A DNA stretch of 6,617 nt. Origin: Acidovorax sp. (lineage in GTDB: Bacteria; Pseudomonadota; Gammaproteobacteria; Burkholderiales; Burkholderiaceae_C). The first letter of the stretch is position 1; every line of letters begins with the position of its first letter. Below are positions 1 through 6,233 of this stretch, one piece after another. The DNA lies in contig JASLFM010000380.1 of the NCBI GenBank assembly GCA_030150585.1, forward strand, positions 1 to 6,617, given 5' to 3'. The translations under genes were made by a program, and so were the position numbers. The notes beneath the pieces are model-generated. The model was not told where the DNA came from, searched no databases, and saw only the letters and a list, made by a program, of their open reading frames with translations.

Positions 1-87
1 CTGATGTGCCTGTCGATGTTCTGGCACTTCCTGGACGTGGTCTGGATCGGCGTCTTCACCTTCGTGTACCTGATGGGAGTGCTGTAA
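1..87 (+). CDS. cyoC: Cytochrome o ubiquinol oxidase subunit III, C-terminal end (partial)
   Basis: Only the last 28 codons and the TAA stop are present; the rest lies upstream of the window. The visible peptide is one hydrophobic helix containing FWHFLDVVWIGVFTFVYLMG. This closely matches the last transmembrane helix of CyoC and of heme-copper oxidase subunit III generally, where the WHFLDVVWI segment is characteristic. Subunit III is an integral inner-membrane subunit of the quinol oxidase. It has no redox centre and supports the assembly and stability of subunit I. The stop codon directly abuts the cyoD start, as expected inside a cyoABCD operon. cyoA and cyoB are presumed to lie upstream but cannot be seen. 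The identification rests on a short but highly characteristic segment and on the neighbouring cyoD. Confidence 0.9.
   Translation: MMCLSMFWHFLDVVWIGVFTFVYLMGVL
75..79 (+). promoter_or_regulatory. Ribosome binding site of cyoD
   Basis: GGGAG lies 8 bases before the cyoD ATG, inside the last codons of cyoC. Its position supports the ATG at 88 and fits translation of cyoD by ribosomes finishing cyoC. Confidence 0.6.
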
Positions 88-510
88 ATGAGCGCACAAC
101 ACACGCATGCACATGCCCACGCCGGGCATGACGACCACCACCACGACAACGACGGGCCGCACAGCACGTTCTCGGGCTACATGGTCGGCTTCGTCTTGTC
201 GATCATCCTCACGGCAATCCCGTTCTGGCTCGTCATGGCGAAGGTGATCGCGGACCGCAACACGGCCGTGCTTGTGCTGGGCGGCTTCGCCGTGGCGCAG
301 ATCCTGGTGCACATGGTGTGCTTCCTGCACATGAACGGCAAGCTCGAAGGCGGCTGGACCATGCTCTCGACCATCTTCACGGTGGTCTTCGTGGCCATCG
401 GCATCTCCGGCACGCTGTGGGTCATGTTCCACATGAACAACAACATGATGCCCGAGCACCCCAAGCTGCCCGGCGTGCAGCACGGCGCAGAGCACCACCA
501 GGCGCCTTGA
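88..510 (+). CDS. cyoD: Cytochrome o ubiquinol oxidase subunit IV
   Basis: This 140-residue protein is the small accessory subunit IV of the bo3-type ubiquinol oxidase in the inner membrane. In this family it helps assemble the CuB site and stabilise subunit I. Three transmembrane helices are visible at about residues 30-50, 58-80 and 92-114. The first contains YMVGFVLSIILTAIPFW and the second QILVHMVCFLHMN, both close to E. coli CyoD as I recall it. The end of the third helix is followed by the Asn/Met-rich HMNNNMM typical of the family. It is longer than E. coli CyoD (about 109 residues) because of a His-rich N-terminus (nine His in residues 5-25) and a tail after residue 121 with four more His. 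The ATG follows the cyoC stop with no gap, and its own TGA overlaps the next start by 4 bases. The identification is secure; the role of the His-rich ends is unknown. Confidence 0.95.
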   Translation: MSAQHTHAHAHAGHDDHHHDNDGPHSTFSGYMVGFVLSIILTAIPFWLVMAKVIADRNTAVLVLGGFAVAQILVHMVCFLHMNGKLEGGWTMLSTIFTVVFVAIGISGTLWVMFHMNNNMMPEHPKLPGVQHGAEHHQAP

Positions 511-1343
511 CCGCCAACATCCCCACGGGAGACGCAGGCGCCAAGCGCCCGCACTCCCCTCTCACCCTGGCGGTGCTCGCTCTCGCGGGCATCGCCTTGT
601 TCTTGGGCTTCACCGCCCTGGGCATGTGGCAAGTACAGCGCCGCGCCTGGAAGCATGACCTGATCGAGCGCGTGACGCAGCGGCTGCATGCTGCCTCCGT
701 GCCGCTCCCTTCCCCCGCCGAATGGCCGCACATCAACGCGGCCAGCCACGAGTACCTGCACGTGCGCACCCAGGGCCAATGGCTGCCTGACAAGACCGTG
801 CTGGCCCAAGCCACCACGGAGCTGGGGGCGGGCTTCTGGGTGATGACCCCGCTGCAAACGGCCGACGGCTGGCAGGTGCTGGTCAATCGCGGCTTCATCC
901 CCCAGGCGCAGCGCACCCACTGGCAACATGGTGAACATAGTGGGCAGCCCGGCGCCACCACGCCCCGGGCCGAAACCGTGGCCGTCGACGGCCTGCTGCG
1001 CATGAGCGAGCCGGGTGGCGGCTTTCTGCGCCGCAATGACCCCGCGCAGCAGCGCTGGCACTCCCGAGACGTGGCAGCCATCGCGCAGGCCCAGGGCCTC
1101 GCACACGCAGCCCCCTTCTTCATCGACGCAGGCATACCCGCTGCACCGTCACCCTTGGCCGGCAGCGAAGGCCCCTGGCCCCGCCCCGGCCTGACGGTGG
1201 TGCGCTTTCACGACAGCCACCTGGTCTACGCAATCACCTGGTTCGGGCTGGCCCTCCTGGTTGTGGTGGCGTTCGTGCTTGTGGCACGCTACGAACTTCG
1301 GCTGCGAGCCACTTCAGAACCCCCCGTTGATGAGCAGCGCTGA
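507..1343 (+). CDS. SURF1-family oxidase assembly protein
   Basis: This 278-residue protein has the SURF1 layout: an N-terminal transmembrane helix (about residues 20-39), a large extracytoplasmic domain, and a C-terminal helix (about 240-260). Family motifs seen are LGMWQVQRRAWK (38-49), GFWVMTPL (109-116), VNRGFIP (126-132) and SHLVYAITWFGLA (237-249). SURF1 proteins assist cofactor insertion, notably heme, into subunit I of heme-copper oxidases. A quinol-oxidase-linked copy (Surf1q) is known in Paracoccus, and the position after cyoD suggests the same partnership here. I chose a TTG start at 507, whose TTGA overlaps the cyoD stop by 4 bases, with a weak AGG at 499-501. No in-frame ATG exists between cyoD's end and residue 40, and the upstream ATG at 318 would make a 63-residue extension entirely inside cyoD in another frame. 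Family is confident; the exact start is less so. Confidence 0.9.
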   Translation: MTANIPTGDAGAKRPHSPLTLAVLALAGIALFLGFTALGMWQVQRRAWKHDLIERVTQRLHAASVPLPSPAEWPHINAASHEYLHVRTQGQWLPDKTVLAQATTELGAGFWVMTPLQTADGWQVLVNRGFIPQAQRTHWQHGEHSGQPGATTPRAETVAVDGLLRMSEPGGGFLRRNDPAQQRWHSRDVAAIAQAQGLAHAAPFFIDAGIPAAPSPLAGSEGPWPRPGLTVVRFHDSHLVYAITWFGLALLVVVAFVLVARYELRLRATSEPPVDEQR

Positions 1344-2673
1344 CCCCTCGGCCCGACCTCCCCGCAAAGTGCATTCGGCCAACGCAGCGGCTGGCCTCAA
1401 GAACCTGCATCAGCTGATCCAGCTGCGCTGGATCGCCGTCGTCGGCCAGGTCTTCACCATCGAGGTTGCGCACTACAGCCTGCGACTCCAGCTACCGCTG
1501 CGCGAGATGCTCACGGTGGCCGGCTGCCTCGTGGTCTTCAACATCGTGAGCCTGCTGCGCTGGCGCACGGGGCGCGGCGTGCGCAACGTGGAGATGTTCC
1601 TCGCGCTGCTCGTGGACGTGGCGGCGCTCACGTCGCAGCTCTACCTCAGCGGGGGCACCAGCAACCCCTTCGTGTTCCTGTATCTGCTGCAGATCGCCGT
1701 GGGGGCCATGCTGCTGCGCGGCGGCTACATCTGGTCCATCGTGGCGGTCACTGCCGCGTGCGTTGCCGTGCTGGCGGAGCACCGGCTGCCCCTGCCGCTT
1801 GCGCTGGACGTGCACCAGGGCCTGGTCAGCCCCTATGTGCTCGGATTGCTCGTGTGCTTCGTGCTCAACGCGATCCTGCTCGTGGTCTTCATCACGCGCA
1901 TCAGCCGCAACCTGCGCCAGCGTGACGCGCGCCTGGCCGCCGTGCGCCAGCGCGCGGCCGAGGAGGAGCACATCGTGCGCATGGGGTTGCTGGCCTCCGG
2001 CGCGGCGCATGAGCTGGGCACGCCGCTGGCCACCATGGCCGTGATTCTGGGCGACTGGCGCCGCGAGCCACAGCTCGCCCAGGACACGATGCTGCAGGAG
2101 GAGATTGCCGAGATGCAGGTCCAGGTGCAGCGCTGCAAGGCCATCGTGAGCGGCATCCTGCTCTCGGCGGGCGAGGCGCGCGGCGAGGCATCGGCGCAGA
2201 CCACGGTGTGCCAGTTCCTCGACACGCTCGCGCGCGACTGGCGCGCCACGCGCTCGGTGGACACCTTCGTCTACGACAACCGCGTGGCGACCGACAGCCC
2301 CATGGTCTCCGATGCCACGCTGCAGCAGATGGTTTTCAATGTGCTGGACAATGCGCGCGACGCGTCCCCGCACTGGGTCGGCATGGCGGCCGAGCAGGAT
2401 GCCGATGCGCTGCGCATCACCGTTACCGACCGGGGGCCGGGCTTCGCGCCCGCCATCCTTGCGCAGTTCGGCACGCCCTACCAATCCACCAAGGGCCGCC
2501 CAGGCGGCGGCCTGGGACTGTTCCTGGCAATGAACGTGGCGCGCACGCTCGGCGGTACGGTGAAGGCGCACAATCGCAACCCTGCCAGCGGCGGCGGCGC
2601 GCAGGTCACCATCACCTTGCCTCTCGCGGCCATCGCACTGCCGGATACTGGACACAACGACCATGGACGATGA
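1330..2673 (+). CDS. regB: RegB/PrrB-type redox-sensing histidine kinase
   Basis: This 447-residue membrane kinase has about six transmembrane helices over residues 33-190, then a coiled linker and kinase core. The H-box GAAHELGTPLAT has phospho-accepting His227 and matches the distinctive RegB/PrrB/RoxS signature. The N-box is FNVLDNARDASP (336-347), G1 is DRGPG (367-371) and G2 is GGGLGLFLA (392-400). Between two membrane helices lies GGTSNPF (108-114), corresponding to the GGxxNPF quinone-binding heptapeptide of RegB. Cys269 in VQRCKAIV lies 42 residues after the His, near the spacing of the redox-active cysteine (His225/Cys265) in Rhodobacter capsulatus RegB. The family phosphorylates RegA-type regulators according to quinone and oxygen state. 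The ATG at 1330 overlaps the SURF1 gene by 14 bases. In-frame sequence upstream only overlays the SURF1 C-terminus and is not counted. Family assignment is strong; control of this particular oxidase is inferred from position. Confidence 0.92.
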   Translation: MSSADPSARPPRKVHSANAAAGLKNLHQLIQLRWIAVVGQVFTIEVAHYSLRLQLPLREMLTVAGCLVVFNIVSLLRWRTGRGVRNVEMFLALLVDVAALTSQLYLSGGTSNPFVFLYLLQIAVGAMLLRGGYIWSIVAVTAACVAVLAEHRLPLPLALDVHQGLVSPYVLGLLVCFVLNAILLVVFITRISRNLRQRDARLAAVRQRAAEEEHIVRMGLLASGAAHELGTPLATMAVILGDWRREPQLAQDTMLQEEIAEMQVQVQRCKAIVSGILLSAGEARGEASAQTTVCQFLDTLARDWRATRSVDTFVYDNRVATDSPMVSDATLQQMVFNVLDNARDASPHWVGMAAEQDADALRITVTDRGPGFAPAILAQFGTPYQSTKGRPGGGLGLFLAMNVARTLGGTVKAHNRNPASGGGAQVTITLPLAAIALPDTGHNDHGR

Positions 2674-3199
2674 CGAACGACTGCTGCTGATCGTGGAGGA
2701 CGACGAGGCCTTCGCGCGCACGCTCGCCCGCTCGTTCGAGCGCCGCGGCTACCGTGTGCTGCAAGCCGACGGCATGGCCCGCATGGAGGAGCTGCTTGCC
2801 GCGCACACTCCCGGCTACGCCGTGGTGGACCTCAAGCTCAAGGGCGAGGCCACGGGCCTGGCCTGCGTGCGTACGCTGCACGCACACAGCGAGGACATGC
2901 TCATCGTGGTGCTCACCGGCTTTGCCAGCATCGCCACCGCCGTGGAAGCCGTGAAGCTGGGCGCCTGCCACTACCTCGCCAAGCCCTCGAACACCGACGA
3001 CATCGAGGCCGCCTTCGGCCTGTCCGAAGGCAATGCCGACGTGGAGCTCACCAACCGTTCCAGCTCCATCAAGACGCTGGAGTGGGAGCGCATCCACGAG
3101 GTGCTGGCCGAAACGGGCTTCAACATCTCCGAAGCTGCGCGGCGCTTAGGCATGCACCGGCGCACGCTGACACGCAAGCTGGACAAGCGGCGCGTCTGA
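2663..3199 (+). CDS. regA: RegA/PrrA-type response regulator (receiver plus Fis-type HTH)
   Basis: This 178-residue regulator pairs a receiver domain (residues 6-118) with a Fis-type helix-turn-helix (about 137-178). Receiver residues are visible: acidic pocket Glu12/Asp13/Asp14, phospho-accepting Asp56 in VVDLKLKG, Thr85 in VVLTGFAS and Lys107 in LAKPS. The C-terminal ISEAARRLGMHRRTLTRKLDKR is the characteristic RegA/PrrA/ActR DNA-binding helix pair. In this family the phosphorylated form activates or represses respiration, carbon- and nitrogen-fixation genes. The linker (120-136) lacks the proline run I recall in alphaproteobacterial RegA. The ATG at 2663 overlaps the kinase gene by 11 bases, so the two are probably made in fixed proportion. 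It closes the oxidase cluster. Its targets are not determined here; autoregulation of the cyo operon is a reasonable inference. Confidence 0.92.
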   Translation: MDDDERLLLIVEDDEAFARTLARSFERRGYRVLQADGMARMEELLAAHTPGYAVVDLKLKGEATGLACVRTLHAHSEDMLIVVLTGFASIATAVEAVKLGACHYLAKPSNTDDIEAAFGLSEGNADVELTNRSSSIKTLEWERIHEVLAETGFNISEAARRLGMHRRTLTRKLDKRRV

Positions 3200-3235
3200 G
3201 CAAGGTCCAGCAACCACTCCCGGGATCGCCCAGCC

Positions 3236-4579
3236 ATGACAATACCCTCCACCATGCAAAGGTCCCGCCACTTCCTGTCCACCGCCCTGCTCGGCATGGC
3301 CCTGTGCACCGGCGCGCATGCGCATAGCCAGGCGCCCACACCAGCACAGTGTCCAGCCGAGCTCCCCGCACAGGCCCGCTGTTACACGGGCGAGGACGGG
3401 GCCGGCGCGCTCTATTGGATCGCCATTCCGCAGGACTGGCGCCCGGCCAGCGGCGTGCTCGTGATGCATGCCCACGGCGGCCCCGAGCTGGGTAAGCCCC
3501 AGCTCGCGCGCAGCGAGGAAGACCTCAAGCGCTGGGCGATCACCGTGAAGGCGGGCCACGCCTGGGCGGGCTCCACCTACCGGCGTGGCGGCTACGGCGT
3601 GACCATGGCGGCGGAAGATACGGAGCGGCTGCGCGGCATCTTCGTGCGCGCCTTCGGCACGCCCCGCCGCACGCTGCTGCATGGGCAGAGCTATGGCGGG
3701 GGCGTGGCCTCCAAGGCTGCGGAGCTGTTCGGTGCGGCGCAGGGCGGGCGCCCGCGCTACGACGGCGTGCTGCTGACCAGCGGCGTACTGGGCGGCGGCA
3801 ACAGCGCCTACGACTTCCGGCTGGACCTGCGGGTGGTCTACCAGTACGTGTGCCGCAACCACCCCCGGCCCGACGAGCCGCAGTACCCGCTGTGGATGGG
3901 GCTCCCGCAGGGTTCGGCGCTCACGCGCCCCGAGTTGGCGGCGCGCGTGAAGGAATGTACCGGCGTGGGCCTGCCGGCGAACGAGCGCTCGCCCGCGCAG
4001 GCCGCGCACCTGAAGACCATTCTCGCGGCCGTGAAAATCCCCGAGCGCACGCTGCTGTCGCACCTGAACTGGGCGACCTGGCTGTTCCGCGACCTCGTGC
4101 AGGAGCGCCTGGGCGGTCGCAACCCCTTCGGCAACGCCGGTGCAATCTATGCAGGCGCCGATGCACAGGCGCTCAACGCCGGCGTGCTGCGCTACGCCGC
4201 CGATCCCCAGGCCCAGGGCGCGCTGGCAGCCGACAGCCGGCCCACGGGTCGTACCCGCCTGCCTATGCTGACACTGCACGCCATCCATGACCCGACCGCC
4301 TTCGTCGAACTCGAGGACAGCTACCGCGCCATCCGTGCCGCGGCAGGCACCGGCGACTGGCTCGTGCAGACCTTCAGCAACGAGCGCGAGCACAGCTACC
4401 TGAGCGACGCCGAATACCTCGCATTGTTCGCCGAGCTGCTGGACTGGATCGACCACGGGCGCAAGCCCACGCCCCAAAGCGTTGCCCAGCGGTGCGAGGC
4501 GCAGGGCACGGGCTGCCACTTCCAGCCCGGCTACCAGCCCGCCCCGCTCGAATCCCGAGTGCCCGCGCGCTTTCCCTGA
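3236..4579 (+). CDS. Secreted alpha/beta-hydrolase of unknown substrate
   Basis: This 447-residue protein starts with a signal peptide: basic QRSRH, hydrophobic core FLSTALLGMALCTG, and a likely signal-peptidase I site after AHA at residue 29. It should be periplasmic or secreted. The alpha/beta-hydrolase fold is indicated by HAHGGPE (78-84, probable oxyanion-hole loop), the nucleophile elbow GQSYGGG with Ser152, Asp352 in HAIHDPTAF and His386 in EREHSYL. These would form the triad. The mature chain has six cysteines (39, 49, 206, 241, 420, 427), spaced as three possible disulfide pairs. The elbow and the Asp/His positions resemble esterases and prolyl-oligopeptidase-like enzymes, but I cannot name a substrate. 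ATG at 3236 has GGGA 10 bases upstream; ATG at 3254 (MQRSRHF) is an alternative that keeps the signal peptide. It begins 36 bases after regA with no clear terminator between, so read-through is possible. A broken LysR gene follows directly. Confidence 0.82.
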   Translation: MTIPSTMQRSRHFLSTALLGMALCTGAHAHSQAPTPAQCPAELPAQARCYTGEDGAGALYWIAIPQDWRPASGVLVMHAHGGPELGKPQLARSEEDLKRWAITVKAGHAWAGSTYRRGGYGVTMAAEDTERLRGIFVRAFGTPRRTLLHGQSYGGGVASKAAELFGAAQGGRPRYDGVLLTSGVLGGGNSAYDFRLDLRVVYQYVCRNHPRPDEPQYPLWMGLPQGSALTRPELAARVKECTGVGLPANERSPAQAAHLKTILAAVKIPERTLLSHLNWATWLFRDLVQERLGGRNPFGNAGAIYAGADAQALNAGVLRYAADPQAQGALAADSRPTGRTRLPMLTLHAIHDPTAFVELEDSYRAIRAAAGTGDWLVQTFSNEREHSYLSDAEYLALFAELLDWIDHGRKPTPQSVAQRCEAQGTGCHFQPGYQPAPLESRVPARFP

Positions 4580-4585
4580 CACCAA

Positions 4586-4812
4586 AGCAAGCACCTGCCA
4601 CAGGCGCTCGCGGGCTTTTTGGCCCAGCACCCGCGCATCTCGGTGGACCTGGAAGCGCGCCCGAGACAGAACATCGCCAATGCCGTGCGCTCGGCGTGAA
4701 GCTTGTTCCCCTGGCCGACCCCAGGGCACGGCGCCAGCTCGTGCCGTGCCTGCGCAGGCCGGAGGAGCTGCCCGCCTACACGCGGCAGCTCGTGCAGTAC
4801 CTGCGGGCAGGT
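4586..4812 (+). pseudogene. LysR-family transcriptional regulator remnant
   Basis: Two stretches read like parts of one LysR-type regulator. The first, about 4592-4696, encodes HLPQALAGFLAQHPRISVDL and then LEARPRQNIANAVR. This matches the opening of the effector-binding domain (usual pattern: LP..L..FL..HP.....L.ER....I..AV). It ends at a TGA at 4697-4699. The second, about 4690-4809 in another frame, encodes LGVKLVPLADPRARRQLVPC followed by LPAYTRQLVQYLRA. This matches the extreme C-terminus of such regulators. Missing are the HTH and linker (roughly the first 100 residues) and roughly 110-130 residues of the effector domain. No start codon or ribosome site serves either piece. The remnant begins directly after the hydrolase stop, so a LysR gene probably once followed or controlled that gene. 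Assignment is by remembered family patterns; the direction and two-piece structure are directly visible. Confidence 0.72.
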
Positions 4813-4845
4813 CAGGGCCTGTTGATACGACCCGGTGACCCGATC

Positions 4846-4850
4846 GGGGA
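4846..4850 (+). promoter_or_regulatory. Ribosome binding site of trhP
   Basis: GGGGA lies 11 bases before the ATG at 4862. It supports that start over the in-frame GTG at 4835, whose extra nine residues have no counterpart in the family and which has no good ribosome site. Confidence 0.5.
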
Positions 4851-4861
4851 CAATCCTGGCC

Positions 4862-6229
4862 ATGACCCTGAAAAGCCCCGAACTGCTGCTGCCCGCCGGC
4901 TCGCTCGACAAAATGCGTGCCGCCTACGACTTCGGTGCCGACGCCGTCTACGCCGGCCAGCCGCGCTACAGCCTGCGCGCCCGCAACAACGAATTCCGCC
5001 TGGAGCAGATCGCGCAAGGCATTGCCGAGGCCCACGCGCGCGGCAAGAAGTTCTTCGTCACGAGCAACCTGATCGCCCACAACGACAAGGTACGCACCTA
5101 CCTGCGCGACATCGAGCCGGTGATCGCGTGCAAGCCCGACGCCTTCATCATGGCCGACCCGGGCCTCATCATGATGGTCAAGGAAAAGTGGCCCGAGACC
5201 GAGATCCACCTCTCGGTACAGGCCAACACCACCAATTGGGCCACGGTGAAGTTCTGGCAGAAGGCCGGCGTGTCGCGCATCATCCTCTCGCGCGAACTCT
5301 CCCTTGACGAGATCGAGAAGATCCGCCAGGAATGCCCCGACATGGAGATCGAGGTCTTCGTGCACGGCGCGCTGTGCATCGCCTATTCGGGCCGTTGTTT
5401 GCTGAGCGGCTACTTCAACCGCCGCGACCCCAACCAGGGCACCTGTACCAACGCCTGCCGCTGGGATTACAAGACGCACGATGCGCAGGTCGACCCCAAC
5501 ACCGGCGAAGCGCTGGGCCAGAGCATGGAAGCGGGCTTCAACTTCGAAGACGCCAAGAACGACCTGGACAACCAGTTCACCAGCACCTGCGGTGACCAAA
5601 AGCGCCACCCCAAGGCCGACGCCATCTACCTGCTGGAGGAAAAGGGCCGCCCCGGCGAGCTCATGCCCATCATGGAGGACGAGCATGGCACCTACATCAT
5701 GAACTCCAAGGACCTGCGCGCCGTGGAGCACGTGGAGCGCCTGGTGAAGATCGGCGTGGATTCGCTCAAGATCGAGGGCCGCACCAAGAGCCTGTACTAT
5801 GTGGCCCGCACGGCCCAGGTCTACCGCCGCGCCATCGACGATGCCGTGGCCGGCCGCCCCTTCAACCCGCACCTGATCACCGAACTCGAAGGCCTGGCCA
5901 ACCGCGGCTACACGGGCGGCCTGCTGGAGCGCCGCCCCGCGCAGGACTACCAGAACTACGAAACCGGCCACTCTGTGCTGCAGCGCAGCCATTTCGTAGG
6001 CGAGGTGCGCGGCTATGCCGACGGCATGGCCGAGGTGGAGACCAAGAACCGCTTCGCCGTGGGCGATACGCTGGAGATCATCCACCCGGCAGGCAACCGG
6101 CAGGTGCTGCTGGAGCGCATGTTCAACCTGGAGGGCGAACCCGTGCAGGTCGCCCAGGGCAACCCGGTGCGCGTACGCATTCCGCTCGAAGGCCCCGCCG
6201 AAGGCGCACTCATCGCGCGCCTGCTCTGA
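4862..6229 (+). CDS. trhP: tRNA 5-hydroxyuridine synthesis protein TrhP (peptidase U32 family)
   Basis: This 455-residue cytoplasmic protein is a full-length relative of E. coli TrhP (YegQ, about 453 residues). TrhP is needed for the prephenate-dependent, oxygen-independent route to 5-hydroxyuridine at wobble position 34 of certain tRNAs. The N-terminus PELLLPAGSLDKMRAAYDFG and the segment GADAVYAGQPRYSLRARNNEF (25-45) are typical. The U32 signature is complete: EVFVHGALCIAYSGRCLLSG (164-183). Cys172, Cys179, Cys195 and Cys199 (the last two in GTCTNACRW) are conserved and probably ligate an iron-sulfur cluster. DEHGTYIMNSKDLRA (273-287) and SLKIEGRTKS (301-310) are further family blocks, followed by a C-terminal beta-barrel-like domain. 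The loop 202-255 is somewhat longer than I recall in E. coli. Although named peptidases, U32 proteins of this group act in RNA modification. The gene stands alone between a pseudogene and a convergent gene. Confidence 0.94.
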   Translation: MTLKSPELLLPAGSLDKMRAAYDFGADAVYAGQPRYSLRARNNEFRLEQIAQGIAEAHARGKKFFVTSNLIAHNDKVRTYLRDIEPVIACKPDAFIMADPGLIMMVKEKWPETEIHLSVQANTTNWATVKFWQKAGVSRIILSRELSLDEIEKIRQECPDMEIEVFVHGALCIAYSGRCLLSGYFNRRDPNQGTCTNACRWDYKTHDAQVDPNTGEALGQSMEAGFNFEDAKNDLDNQFTSTCGDQKRHPKADAIYLLEEKGRPGELMPIMEDEHGTYIMNSKDLRAVEHVERLVKIGVDSLKIEGRTKSLYYVARTAQVYRRAIDDAVAGRPFNPHLITELEGLANRGYTGGLLERRPAQDYQNYETGHSVLQRSHFVGEVRGYADGMAEVETKNRFAVGDTLEIIHPAGNRQVLLERMFNLEGEPVQVAQGNPVRVRIPLEGPAEGALIARLL

Positions 6230-6233
6230 GCGT

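Noticed and set aside
318..506. Extension of the SURF1 gene back to an ATG inside cyoD
   Set aside because: The extra 63 residues are Arg/His-rich, overlay conserved cyoD codons and have no SURF1 counterpart. The family begins shortly before the first membrane helix.
1492..2721. A long minus-strand open frame opposite the histidine kinase
   Set aside because: It is a shadow of codon bias: the translation is rich in His, Arg and Gln without any domain, while the plus-strand frame has all kinase boxes.
3200..3235. The 36-base gap between regA and the hydrolase as a promoter or terminator
   Set aside because: It contains only a CCCGGG palindrome and a weak ribosome site. There is no stem with a T-run and no recognisable -35/-10 pair.
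3293..3307. Lipoprotein lipobox around Cys24 of the hydrolase
   Set aside because: The residue before the cysteine is Leu rather than Gly, Ala or Ser, and a normal AHA signal-peptidase I site follows at residues 27-29.
4582..4620. Possible intrinsic terminator after the hydrolase: interrupted stem ending in five T (4616-4620)
   Set aside because: The pairing is short and broken by bulges, the T-run is brief, and the bases are explained as codons of the LysR relic (AGFLAQHP). It might still work but I cannot support it.
4835..4861. GTG at 4835 as an earlier trhP start
   Set aside because: It adds nine residues not found in the family, and the GGGGA at 4846-4850 is placed for the ATG at 4862.
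4492..5307. A plus-strand open frame covering the hydrolase end, the spacer and the start of trhP
   Set aside because: Only its middle part (about 4690-4809) resembles a protein, namely the LysR C-terminus. The flanks are Arg-rich out-of-frame readings of real genes.
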